Source of the DNA: Anaerozeibacter quisquiliarum
Lineage (GTDB): Bacteria > Bacillota > Clostridia > Christensenellales > Aristaeellaceae
Assembly: GCA_051162045.1 (NCBI GenBank)
Contig: JBISDI010000036.1
Length of the DNA: 40,283 nt
Reading direction: 5' to 3' (one strand)
Shown piece after piece: positions 14,179-21,948 of the stretch; the stretch's first letter is position 1; each line of letters opens with the position of its first letter. The translations under genes and the position numbers were made by a program. The notes beneath the pieces were generated by a model. The model worked only from the letters and a program-made list of their open reading frames with translations, made no database searches and had not been told where the DNA came from.

Positions 14179-14236
14179 GGGCGGGCCTAGGCCCGCCCCC
14201 GCTGTATCATGGTATAGGGCGGGCCCAGGCCCGCCC
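14179..14236. repeat. Twin GC-rich palindromes
   Basis: Two nearly identical palindromes: 14179-14198 is perfect (GGGCGGGCC around CCTAGG), and 14217-14236 differs at one central base. They are 18 bp apart, between the small plus-strand gene and the minus-strand CD1375 gene. Neither has a T run on either strand, so they are not standard terminators, though the pair may still block converging transcription. Confidence 0.75.
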
Positions 14237-14254
14237 CGCTGGTCGTTTCGCCCG

Positions 14255-14398
14255 CTACGCGCCAGGCTGGATGGGATCGCCGTTTTCATTCAAACCGGCG
14301 TCGGCCAGCAGTTGGCGCACGGCGTCTTGGTACCGCGTCGGCACCTGCGCGACCGTGCGCTTGCCGTTGATGATCAACACTGCGTACAACTCAATCAT
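14255..14398 (-). CDS. CD1375 family small phage protein
   Basis: 47 residues from the ATG at 14398, which has AAAGGAGAGG upstream; a longer frame to 14458 is not supported. IELYAVLIINGKRTVAQVPTRYQDAVRQLL fits the CD1375 family: short proteins of one hydrophobic strand and one helix between tail-fibre and lysis genes in Clostridia phages. Function unknown. A paralogue precedes it at 14462-14569. Confidence 0.7.
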   Translation of the reverse strand: MIELYAVLIINGKRTVAQVPTRYQDAVRQLLADAGLNENGDPIQPGA

Positions 14399-14461
14399 TC
14401 TTTGCCTCTCCTTTCTGCAAAAAATCACCGTGAGGATATAAAAAAAGACGCTGCCCATGCG

Positions 14462-14569
14462 TCAATCCCCCTCTGTCAGCCGCGCCTCAACCTCCGCGCG
14501 GTATCGATCCGGGACGCTCTCAATCGTCCGCTTGCCCGCCCTGATCAGTGCCACGTACAGGTCAATCAC
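14462..14569 (-). CDS. Second CD1375-like small protein
   Basis: 35 residues from a GTG at 14569 with GGGAGGG 8 bp upstream; the start overlaps the preceding stop by 4 bp. The protein begins IDLYVALIRAGKRTIESVP and continues DRYRAEVEARL, aligning with the neighbour at 14255-14398 over its first 30 residues (pattern hydrophobic-LY-LI-GKRT-VP-RY). The pair looks like a tandem duplication. Confidence 0.65.
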   Translation of the reverse strand: MIDLYVALIRAGKRTIESVPDRYRAEVEARLTEGD

Positions 14570-14763
14570 GGGTTCGTCCCTCCCGTCTGCATGGCCATGA
14601 TCATCTCGGCCATGTCGGCCATCGCGCCCATCTGCGTCAGCACCAGGCCTTTCACCTCTGCCACCGCATCCGATGTCTTGATAAGTTCATCCGCCTGCCC
14701 GTCCATCCGGGCCTTGATCGCTTCCGCGCGCGCCTGCTGTTCCGGCGTCAGTCCCTCAAGCAT
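14566..14763 (-). CDS. Small helical protein of the tail-fibre/lysis junction
   Basis: 65 residues, helical, with a Met-rich end (MADMAEMIMAMQTGG). It opens MLEGLTPEQQARAEAIKARM. The start overlaps the upstream gene and the stop overlaps the next, so it is translationally coupled. Short helical proteins at this place occur in PBSX-like prophages; role unknown. Confidence 0.6.
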   Translation of the reverse strand: MLEGLTPEQQARAEAIKARMDGQADELIKTSDAVAEVKGLVLTQMGAMADMAEMIMAMQTGGTNP

Positions 14764-15082
14764 TGTTGGTCACCTTCCCTTCAAAGTAGTCGAGTAGTTG
14801 GTCGATAGCGTTGGGCTCCGGTTCCGGCTCCGGCGGCGGGTTGATTGGCTTGAACATCCCCGTCTCCGGGTCGTACAGCCAGCCTTCGGGCGGCGTGGGC
14901 TGGATGAACCGCGCGTCGCCCTCTGCGTCGGCGTCGAAGCCCCAACCCTCGAAAACGAAATCGGGCGCATCTACGAATTGGATGTCCGGGGCGTAGGTGT
15001 TGGGCGGGATGTCTGCGATTGACGGGTAAAGGCGCGAGGCGTCCCAGTGGACGAAGCTACCGAGAATTTGAAAGCATTTCAT
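14756..15082 (-). CDS. XkdW-like tail accessory protein
   Basis: 108 residues with GGGAGG upstream. An N-terminal beta-rich part is followed by the block FIQPTPPEGWLYDPETGMF, typical of small proteins behind tail fibres in Firmicutes phages, then a Pro/Glu-repeat linker (PPPEPEPEP) and a short C-terminal helix. A fibre-assembly or tail-associated role is inferred from position. Confidence 0.6.
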   Translation of the reverse strand: MKCFQILGSFVHWDASRLYPSIADIPPNTYAPDIQFVDAPDFVFEGWGFDADAEGDARFIQPTPPEGWLYDPETGMFKPINPPPEPEPEPNAIDQLLDYFEGKVTNNA

Positions 15083-15097
15083 TGGACGACCACCTCC

Positions 15098-16062
15098 CTA
15101 GATTTGGTATTGTAGAATGCACAGACCGGACGTAGCCTCCCCCACTTCCCCCCCAACATTGCCGCCCCCTCGGGCGAAACCAAATGCTCCGCCGCCGCCG
15201 CCAGCACCGCCAGTGCTAAGGCTGCCAATTAACCGATACCGATCTCCCGCCCCGCCGGCGTCACCGTATCCGCCGCCACCGCCGCCATAGCCGCTATAAC
15301 GGTCGCCAGAATTCTCGGTGCTTACCCATGCGTCGCCACCACGTCCGCCAGCACTGCCGTATCCGCCGCCACCACCGCCGCCGCCGCCACCAGCAGCACC
15401 GTAGTATTGACCGGAGTTTACGCTTGCGCCGCCAGCACCGCCGTTGCTGGCTTGTTGGCCTACAAACGAATCAGGAGCACTAGCCGTCCCAGACTGACCG
15501 CTTTTCCCGGGTACGTATGCTGGATTTGGATCACTTGGTGTCGCCGTCTTTCCTGTTCCACCCTGCCCACCCGCTCCGCCTAGGCTGCCGCCTGAACCAC
15601 CAAGACCACCCGGGTCATTCTGTACCCCGCCGCCGCCACCGCCGCCGCCATAACTGCCGTTGCCTCCTTTGCCATTTCCTCTACCGCCGCCGCCAGAGCC
15701 GCCGTTGCCACCATTCGCACCCGAAGGTGCGCTCCCACCCGATGCAGATAGTAAAGACGAAAACGATGTAACCCCGCCAGCGGTAGGAGTTCCAGAAGTT
15801 ATCCCCGCTTTTCCTATTGTGATTGGGTAGCTGTTCCCCGGAGTAACGTCTAACACGGCATAGGCCATATGCCCACCGCCGCCACCGGCTTGTCCGTGTG
15901 GAACGGTGACACCACTTAGGCTATCTGCTCCACCACCCCCGCCGAACAGCCTTACGTTGACCTTCGTTACCCCCTGAGGGCATACCCACGTCATCGACTC
16001 TGTGATAAAACGGGTGATGAGCTGTTTAGTACCCCCCCCGTTAAATTCAATGGACGCGCCAT
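15098..16062 (-). pseudogene. Glycine-rich tail fibre protein 1, frame broken at poly-G
   Basis: The ATG at 16062 has GGAGGG 7 bp upstream and encodes MARPLNLTG, but a run of eight G (16032-16039) puts the rest out of frame; nine G would join it to the long frame 15098-15994. The paralogue at 16075-17178 shows the intact form (MAKVVNRTGGG...KQLIT..LITES..WVCP.GV). The body is very rich in Gly clusters with LDV.PG.SYP.TIG.AG and ends in LCILQYQI. Such proteins form receptor-binding fibre tips. Either a sequencing slip or real on/off switching. I treat the gene as 15098-16062 with a frameshift. Confidence 0.75.
16032..16039 (-). repeat. Poly-G tract of eight in a tail-fibre gene
   Basis: Eight consecutive G on the minus strand, 8 codons after the start of fibre gene 1, at the exact point where the frame breaks relative to its paralogue. 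Confidence 0.9.
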
Positions 16063-16074
16063 GTTAATCCCTCC

Positions 16075-17178
16075 TTACGCCACGTATTGGATAACGCAGA
16101 CCCCAGAGGCCCCGTTTTCTCCCGCACCGGAGTAGTTGCTCTTGAAAACGCCACTACCGCCTCTACCGAATCCGCCGTACCCACCACCACCCCCGCCACC
16201 TCCATAGACAAAGTGTGAGGCGCCGTATAGACATGCGGTTCCTGTGCTTGGGTAGCCGGCTGACGTGCCATTATCGCCGTAACCGCCACCCCCGCCGCCA
16301 CCCGCTGCCCCACCCTGTATCTCACCGACATTCGAGTACCCGCCATTGCCTCCATTGCCGCCGTAGCCCCCTCCGCCTCCGCCTCCCGTGCTTTGGCTGT
16401 CACTACCGTAGTGAAGGCTGTTCCCGCCGTTGCCGCCATATCCGCCCCCACCCGCAGCCCCACCGATGACGTTATTTCCCGGGATCACGTTTCCTCGCAA
16501 GCCTTGCCCTATAAATTCTAAAGGTGTTGACGAGGTATCGACGCCGTTTTCAGCACTATTCGGAAAACCTGCCCTTTCATCGTAGTCGCCACCCTTACCC
16601 CCATAAGTACCGCCGCTACCGCCTAAAGAAAACTTTCCACCGCCACCCCCGCCGCCGTAAGTGCCTCCTTTGCCACCCATGGTATAAAATTGGTTGGTTA
16701 GCGTGGTCATGCCACCGCCCCCGCCGCCGCCGTAAGAGCCGTTTCCCCCGAACGCAGGTTGGGCCTCGTTTGCATAACCGCCGCCGCCGCCACCAGTACC
16801 CCCATCACCACCGGAACCTAAGAGTTTCCCTCCAGATCCCCCGGGCGCAGACATCTTATTGCTGAAAGATGTGACACCACCAGCACCGCCATCGCCATTA
16901 GCAACACTTATTCCCCCTGCACCGATAGTCACTGCGTACGAGACTCCGGGGACTACGTCCAGCAGCCCGTGAGCCATATGCCCGCCACCGCCGCCACCGG
17001 GTCGTATATTTGTGCTTTCCGATGAACTTCGCTGCCCACCGGCTCCCCCACCGCCGAACAGCCTTACGTTGACCTTCGTTACCCCCGGAGGGCAGACCCA
17101 CGGCCCTGATTCAGTGATTAACTGGGTGATGAGCTGCTTCTGCCTGCCCCCGCCCGTCCTATTGACCACCTTAGCCAT
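16075..17178 (-). CDS. Glycine-rich tail fibre protein 2
   Basis: 367 residues from the ATG at 17178; a longer frame to 17325 overlaps the upstream gene and is not supported. Starts MAKVVNRTGGG, then WVCPPGVTKVNVRLFGGGG, a repeated Gly-rich body, LDVVPGVSYAVTIGAGG, and a C-terminal VCVIQY strand. It is a paralogue of the 15098-16062 product. Glycine-cluster proteins of this sort fold as polyglycine-helix bundles at phage fibre tips and bind receptors. The seven-G ribosome site (17186-17192) could itself slip. Confidence 0.8.
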   Translation of the reverse strand: MAKVVNRTGGGRQKQLITQLITESGPWVCPPGVTKVNVRLFGGGGAGGQRSSSESTNIRPGGGGGGHMAHGLLDVVPGVSYAVTIGAGGISVANGDGGAGGVTSFSNKMSAPGGSGGKLLGSGGDGGTGGGGGGYANEAQPAFGGNGSYGGGGGGGMTTLTNQFYTMGGKGGTYGGGGGGGKFSLGGSGGTYGGKGGDYDERAGFPNSAENGVDTSSTPLEFIGQGLRGNVIPGNNVIGGAAGGGGYGGNGGNSLHYGSDSQSTGGGGGGGYGGNGGNGGYSNVGEIQGGAAGGGGGGGYGDNGTSAGYPSTGTACLYGASHFVYGGGGGGGGYGGFGRGGSGVFKSNYSGAGENGASGVCVIQYVA

Positions 17179-17191
17179 ACCACTACCCCCC

Positions 17192-18067
17192 CTATCTCGG
17201 CTCGATCCGTACTGTGATGTTGACAGTGGGCTTCTCTCGGCAGACGAACAGCACCTTGCCAGCGACGTCATTATCGATGGCCGCCACGCCCGCTTCCTCG
17301 TAGGCCGTGCGATGCCCCGGCGCATACGTCACCGCGCACCGCTGCTCCACGCCCATCCCCGGCACGTCGATCTCCTGCTGCCACGCCCCGTCCGGGTGGG
17401 TGATGGCCGTCCACGCGTCGCCGCCGAGCAGCACGTAGTCGGCGGTGACCAGCTTGGGTTGCAGGTTGGCCAGCGCATTGTCGACCGCCTGATCCTGCGC
17501 GGCAAGCTGCTGCGTGATGGCGGTGTTCTGCGCTTGCAGCTGCTGGGTGACGTCTTGCTTCGTCTGCTCCAACTCAGCCGCCGATGCCTTGCCCGCCAGC
17601 GCCTCGGCCATTTCCTCGGCCGTCACGTACACGCCGCTGCCGCCGTCGAAGGTGATATTGTCCGTCCGGCTGATCTTGATCGGTACCCGCATCACCTGCG
17701 CGTCCATGGACACCGGGGACAGTACCTGCCCCGCCGATCCCGCGTTGCCGTATGCGTACATGATCTCGTTGCCACTGTCCGGGTCGTGCGCAAACAGCGC
17801 GATCTCGCGCCACACGAACTCGCGCGGTATGTCCGCCTTGTCCAGCGTGACCATCGCCACCGCCTGTCCGGTCGTCACCACGATAGACGACATCGCTTTG
17901 TAGCAGACCGGCGCGATCATGTCCGTCAGCAGCTCGGGCGCGGCTCCGGCAAGGCTCCCCTCGCCGAACCCGAACCGCGTGAAGTGCGGCTGCGCGCCCG
18001 CGTGCCACTTTAGGTCAACCTGTAGGCCCTTGTTGGTGACGGTCAAAAGCTGCCCGCTGAAGCCCAT
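17192..18067 (-). CDS. Tail fibre / tail-collar protein
   Basis: 291 residues. The N-terminal 150 residues resemble the tail-collar fibre domain of P2-like phages (TVTNKGLQ, REIALFAHDPDSGNEIMYAYGNAG, SPVSMDAQVMRVPIKISRTDNITF). A coiled stretch (about 155-200, Gln/Ala-rich) and a C-terminal beta domain follow. It sits directly after the gpI-like gene, where P2-type phages place the fibre, and before two glycine-rich tips. Confidence 0.8.
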   Translation of the reverse strand: MGFSGQLLTVTNKGLQVDLKWHAGAQPHFTRFGFGEGSLAGAAPELLTDMIAPVCYKAMSSIVVTTGQAVAMVTLDKADIPREFVWREIALFAHDPDSGNEIMYAYGNAGSAGQVLSPVSMDAQVMRVPIKISRTDNITFDGGSGVYVTAEEMAEALAGKASAAELEQTKQDVTQQLQAQNTAITQQLAAQDQAVDNALANLQPKLVTADYVLLGGDAWTAITHPDGAWQQEIDVPGMGVEQRCAVTYAPGHRTAYEEAGVAAIDNDVAGKVLFVCREKPTVNITVRIEPR

Positions 18068-18074
18068 CGCAATC

Positions 18075-18629
18075 TCACTCCATTCTGAATTGTAGCACCT
18101 GGTAGGTCTGCACCGCGATCGCGGTATAAAGCTGCACCGTGCCGCTGGTCTCCACGTAAATCCCGTCCATCACCGCGCTTGCCCGCTTGACCAACTCCAC
18201 GATCCGCTTTAGCTTCGCGCCGTTCTCGGCCACCGCCGCGCTGTTGCTCGTGTAAATCCGGAAGTGGAACGGCTCCCCGCCGTACTCCCACCACTCCTGC
18301 ACCGTCGCGTCCCCAAAGTAGTCGGCCACGACGCGCTCGATGGCGGATCTTGTCCCGATCGCACGGTGCACATTGTAGGCCGATTCGATCAGCGCTTTTT
18401 TAACACCAACGTCTGCGCTGTAGTCGTACCAAAGCACATTGCGCTGCTTCGCCAGCTCGTCCAGCATGCGCTCCGGCAATCCGTCGACCTGAAATAGGTG
18501 CATTGCACGGATCGCGCCTGTCAGCTTATCAAGCGTTGGCTTTATTGCGGCGCACAGGGCGGCAGCCGTCCGATCGTTGCGCATGAATCGCGGCAGCAGC
18601 CGCAGGACATCCGCTGCATCCAGATTCAT
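18075..18629 (-). CDS. Tail protein I (gpI-like baseplate)
   Basis: 184 residues from the ATG at 18629 with GGAGGTG upstream; longer frames are not supported. NLDAADVLRLLPRFM, LDELAKQRNVLWYD and the AIGTRSAIERVVADYFG block match the P2 gpI family. It joins baseplate to fibre. It follows gpJ with a 2-bp gap, the standard order. Confidence 0.88.
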   Translation of the reverse strand: MNLDAADVLRLLPRFMRNDRTAAALCAAIKPTLDKLTGAIRAMHLFQVDGLPERMLDELAKQRNVLWYDYSADVGVKKALIESAYNVHRAIGTRSAIERVVADYFGDATVQEWWEYGGEPFHFRIYTSNSAAVAENGAKLKRIVELVKRASAVMDGIYVETSGTVQLYTAIAVQTYQVLQFRME

Positions 18630-18631
18630 AG

Positions 18632-19732
18632 TCACACCTCCGTCAGCGCCTCGCAGGTTATCTCTGCGGTGCCGAAGGTGGCGGCTTGATTGGCAGTCAG
18701 CGCTGTATATACAGGCGATGTGATTTCCACCTTCACCGCGCCAGCACCGACCAGCAGTGCCAGCAGCTTGTCTGGGTTGATGGCGCGTCCCAGCGCACCG
18801 CCTTGCCATGCGTAGTATTGATCCAACACCCCGCCAGGCCCCTCGATCGCGCCGCGCACGACCGACAGGGTCGCGGCGGGCGCGTAGTATTTCAACTCGA
18901 CGTTGTACGGCACCATCTCCGGGCCGGTCACGGTTACGCGATCAGTCACCGGCCGATGCTCGCTGCTCGAAACAGCGTTCGTCACAGCGCTCAGCACCTG
19001 CTGAGACGGTGTTCCACCGCCAACCAGAACGACCACGGTCATTTCTCCAGCGGCCGGAGATACCGCCCGCACATCGATGATATCCGCGTGCGCGGCACGT
19101 GCCCAATACTCATACGCCATGCTGCTGCCCGCGGTCGAATAACTCACGGGCGCCATGATGATGCGCTCGCGATAGCTTACATCGCTTTCAGCCTCGCTGC
19201 CACCTGCGCTCGCGTTGATGTTGCTTGCCGACGCGACGTAAGCGATTGGGTCGACCAGCGTTGATATTGCGCCGATCGCGTATCCATTGCCGATCACGCC
19301 ATCCTCGACGCACGTCGCCGCCGAATCGCCAGTCATACTGCCTGCGGTGATGACGATTGTTTCGTCCGTCGCGAAGAACAACTCGCCGTCCGGCGTCACG
19401 CGCGTACCGGACGGAATGACTGTGTTTTGCGCGCGGATTACTGACAGCGAGAACCGAATCGTTGTAGTCGCCGGGCGCGCCGATAGTCGTTTGGTAAAGG
19501 CAGTTTTCCCGATGGCGTCCAGGAAAGCGCCGTCCGCATGATCGACCAAATTGCGCAACCCGGCCAGGTTAACGCGCGCGCCTACCGCGATCAGTACCTG
19601 CATGACCGCCATCAGCACCAGCCGCCGTTCGTCTGCTTCTCCGGTCGTTTCGCCCAGTACGCTGTCAAAGATGCCGATAGCTTCATCGATCATGGTCTGG
19701 GCGTCCCCATCGAAAAAGATCAACTCATTCAT
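18632..19732 (-). CDS. Baseplate J-like protein (gpJ)
   Basis: 366 residues of normal family length. Key blocks: GARVNLAGLRN, an IPSGTRV turn followed by ELFFATDE, GNGYAIGAIS, GGSEAESDVSYRERI and a C-terminal VEITSPVY. The protein forms the baseplate wedge edge of contractile tails. Its start overlaps the gp25-like gene by 8 bp. Confidence 0.92.
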   Translation of the reverse strand: MNELIFFDGDAQTMIDEAIGIFDSVLGETTGEADERRLVLMAVMQVLIAVGARVNLAGLRNLVDHADGAFLDAIGKTAFTKRLSARPATTTIRFSLSVIRAQNTVIPSGTRVTPDGELFFATDETIVITAGSMTGDSAATCVEDGVIGNGYAIGAISTLVDPIAYVASASNINASAGGSEAESDVSYRERIIMAPVSYSTAGSSMAYEYWARAAHADIIDVRAVSPAAGEMTVVVLVGGGTPSQQVLSAVTNAVSSSEHRPVTDRVTVTGPEMVPYNVELKYYAPAATLSVVRGAIEGPGGVLDQYYAWQGGALGRAINPDKLLALLVGAGAVKVEITSPVYTALTANQAATFGTAEITCEALTEV

Positions 19733-20021
19733 CCAAATCCACCTCGATTACTGCATTGCCCATCGCATCCAGCAGAACGCGGACGTCCAACACCACAGCA
19801 TCCGGTTCATACTCCGCGATGTTCTCCCGCACGCTTGTCGCCAGCTTGCGCTGTTCTGTCGGCCCGTGACGGCCGGGCGCGTCCGTGTCGATGCCCATCG
19901 GCCGGGCGAATGCAGCTTCTCCCTGCCAGATTCGCAGGATGTTGCGCACATTGTCGGCGACGCGATCATCGCTTGACGCCCACCGCAACGGGGTTTTATC
20001 GTCCGATCGAATGGTGCGCAC
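19725..20021 (-). CDS. gpW/gp25-like baseplate wedge protein
   Basis: 98 residues from a GTG at 20021 with AAGGAGGG upstream. The SSDDRVADNVRNILRIWQGEAAFARPMGID block fits the gp25 family lysozyme-like fold used in baseplate wedges and contractile injection systems, though with non-lytic residues. It occupies the XkdS/gp25 slot before gpJ. Confidence 0.75.
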   Translation of the reverse strand: MRTIRSDDKTPLRWASSDDRVADNVRNILRIWQGEAAFARPMGIDTDAPGRHGPTEQRKLATSVRENIAEYEPDAVVLDVRVLLDAMGNAVIEVDLDE

Positions 20022-20040
20022 TGCTTCGCCCTCCTTGTGC

Positions 20041-20601
20041 TTACCAAATGGATATCCGATTGCTTAGGTTCCCGTTCTTGTCCCGGTACTTCTCGACAGG
20101 CCTGCTTGTTCTGGTCGGCCTTTTCGTCGAGGACGGCACCTTTTTCTTGGCCTTCTTCCTTTTCTTTTTGCCCCCATTGCCGTTCGTCGCTTTCGGCGGT
20201 TTCCCGGCAACCTCGTCCATGCTGATGCTCAGTTGCGCACCAGTTGGCTTTACATTTGTGTCGTGCGTCATGTCGCTCACCTTGAGCGACTTGATACGCC
20301 ACGTACTTCCTGCATCGCCGACGTGCGCACCGCCGATAAGCAGCTCGTTCGCCTCACCGGCATTGCATGCGGTCCTCCATGCTTCGATCTGCGCCTGCAC
20401 ATCAACGCCCATGCTGGCCAGCAGCAGGACCGAAAAGCTGATCTGTTCCAAGTTCGGCGCCTTCGCGGTGGTTTTCGGCTTTTTCTTCTTCACATCCTTG
20501 GTCTTGGATGTATAGCCAACCGTCCACTCAAAATCGCTGAACGTGTATATCTGCGAGCCGTCGACCTTCAATGTCAGCCCGCCCCAGCTCAACACCTCCA
20601 C
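20041..20601 (-). CDS. gpU-like tail protein with basic C-terminus
   Basis: 186 residues from a GTG at 20601 preceded by GGAGGGG. The folded part (1-125) has the gpU-like pattern of opening strands (VLSWGGLTLKVDG), a helical mid part and strands WRIKSLKVSDM and AQLSISMDEVA. A Lys-rich linker (KKKRKKAKKK) and the tail VEKYRDKNGNLSNRISIW complete it. Assignment to gpU is tentative; a baseplate role is clear from position. Confidence 0.55.
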   Translation of the reverse strand: MEVLSWGGLTLKVDGSQIYTFSDFEWTVGYTSKTKDVKKKKPKTTAKAPNLEQISFSVLLLASMGVDVQAQIEAWRTACNAGEANELLIGGAHVGDAGSTWRIKSLKVSDMTHDTNVKPTGAQLSISMDEVAGKPPKATNGNGGKKKRKKAKKKVPSSTKRPTRTSRPVEKYRDKNGNLSNRISIW

Positions 20602-20604
20602 CCG

Positions 20605-20811
20605 CTACCCCTCCAATCTGGCCAGAATGACGCCGCTGCCGTCCGGGAATTCCACGAAGGCCACCGGCGTACCCGGTTGCGGGGGTTGGTTCGCCTCGTC
20701 AAGTGCGCCGCGCGCGATGTAAAGCGGCTTGGTCACGCTGTCCATCCGCTCCGGCACAGTCACTCGCGCGCTGCTGCCTTCAAGGCTCGATACGCGCCCC
20801 CGCTCTACCAT
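20605..20811 (-). CDS. Small gpV-like OB-fold baseplate protein
   Basis: 68 residues: a compact beta barrel pattern (GRVSSLEGSSARVTVPERM, PGTPVAFVEFPDGSGVILARLEG). It resembles the OB part of gpV/gp45-type spike proteins but is too short to carry the spike helix. Its start overlaps the hub gene by 7 bp. Confidence 0.6.
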   Translation of the reverse strand: MVERGRVSSLEGSSARVTVPERMDSVTKPLYIARGALDEANQPPQPGTPVAFVEFPDGSGVILARLEG

Positions 20812-21710
20812 CCCAGCGGCCTCCTCATCGTTAATAAGCTGCGCTCGGCGATCAAATCATGTCGAACAGCGCTCAGGAACCAGGTGCCTTCCAGACCGGC
20901 TCGCCCTGTCACGTCGATTGTCTCCCCGGCCGCCATCTCGCTGTCAAACGTCCAGTCCAGTTGCAGGGTCTCGGATAATTTATTCTGATTACGCAGGATG
21001 CCCTTGGCAAATCGCTCCGCCTCGGCGATGCTGCCTGCGGCCACATCGCGCACGTGCATCACAGGCCCCACGCCTTTCGGGGCGTCGAATCGGCCGCGAT
21101 TATCGCTGCTTTCTACTACACAGGCGCATCGTAGCATGTGGGTCAGCGCGCGGTATTGGAACTTCGTGTTGTCGGTAAGCTCGATTTCGTGCACGGCCCG
21201 CTTTTTCTCGTAGGCGTGCTCGCCGTATACCACCATCTTGCCGTCGTGCAGCTTGAGTTGGCAGCCCTCCAACTGGCAGCGGCGGGCCAACCAGGCCAAG
21301 TCACCGCCGCCGTATTGTGCTACCCTGCCATAGGTTGGGTTTGGTGCATCGTACATCGCGAGTTTCAGGTTGTACCGCTTGGCGAAGTCGCCCAGCAACC
21401 GCTTGAACGTGATATTCTCCCAACTCTGAAAATTCTCCGCGCGCGCCAGTGGATTGACGCTCACCGCCCCCAGCGCGCATTCGTCGCCGGTCAGCGCGAT
21501 GTCGTCGATGTACATCGTACCGGTGTCGTACTTATCTTCGGTCAATCGCAGTTTGTCGCCGCGTTTCGGTTCCCACTTGGACCAAAGCGCGGCAACATCC
21601 GCGACGCGGAGCCGGATCGTGTCCGCTATGCCACCTTCGGCGTCGGTTGCGATGGCCACCTTCACGTCGATGTCGTTCGAGATGTCCTCGCCCTCATACA
21701 GCACTTTCAT
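20805..21710 (-). CDS. Late control D / baseplate hub (gpD, XkdQ-like)
   Basis: 301 residues with GGAGGTG upstream. Starts with a gp27-like barrel (MKVLYEGEDIS), contains TFKRLLGDFAKRYNLKL, the AQYGGGDLAWLARRCQLEGC block and AERFAKGILRNQNK; all typical of the gpD/XkdQ family. It forms the hub ring that joins the tail tube and spike. Position after the LysM-like protein agrees. Confidence 0.85.
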   Translation of the reverse strand: MKVLYEGEDISNDIDVKVAIATDAEGGIADTIRLRVADVAALWSKWEPKRGDKLRLTEDKYDTGTMYIDDIALTGDECALGAVSVNPLARAENFQSWENITFKRLLGDFAKRYNLKLAMYDAPNPTYGRVAQYGGGDLAWLARRCQLEGCQLKLHDGKMVVYGEHAYEKKRAVHEIELTDNTKFQYRALTHMLRCACVVESSDNRGRFDAPKGVGPVMHVRDVAAGSIAEAERFAKGILRNQNKLSETLQLDWTFDSEMAAGETIDVTGRAGLEGTWFLSAVRHDLIAERSLLTMRRPLGW

Positions 21711-21714
21711 GCGT

Positions 21715-21948
21715 TCACCTCCGCCATGGCGGCGTCAGCTCGGTCTTTTCCTCGTCGATGATGGGGATGACGATTACCTCCCGCCCCTCCATCACCACCC
21801 GATCACAATAGGCGGGGTTTTCATGCAGCAGCAGCGAGCACAGCATCGGGTCGCCATAGGCCAACGTAGCGATGTCATCCCATGTGTCGCCCGGGCTCGC
21901 TTCGTACAGGTTGGTGTCGTCCCATACCCATTTGCCGAAACTAGGCAA
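21715..21948 (-). CDS. Tail protein X (LysM-like)
   Basis: 77 residues from a TTG at 21948, overlapping the tape-measure stop; the frame further upstream runs inside that gene. YEASPGDTWDDIATLAYGDPMLCSLLLHENP is a LysM-type block, as in P2 gpX and XkdP. It links hub and tape measure region. Confidence 0.75.
   Translation of the reverse strand: MPSFGKWVWDDTNLYEASPGDTWDDIATLAYGDPMLCSLLLHENPAYCDRVVMEGREVIVIPIIDEEKTELTPPWRR

Noticed and set aside
15130..17060. Dense CCGCCGCCACC repeats on the plus strand resembling a repeat array or CRISPR
   Set aside because: No regular spacer-repeat pattern; the trinucleotide runs are Gly codons of the two fibre genes on the minus strand.
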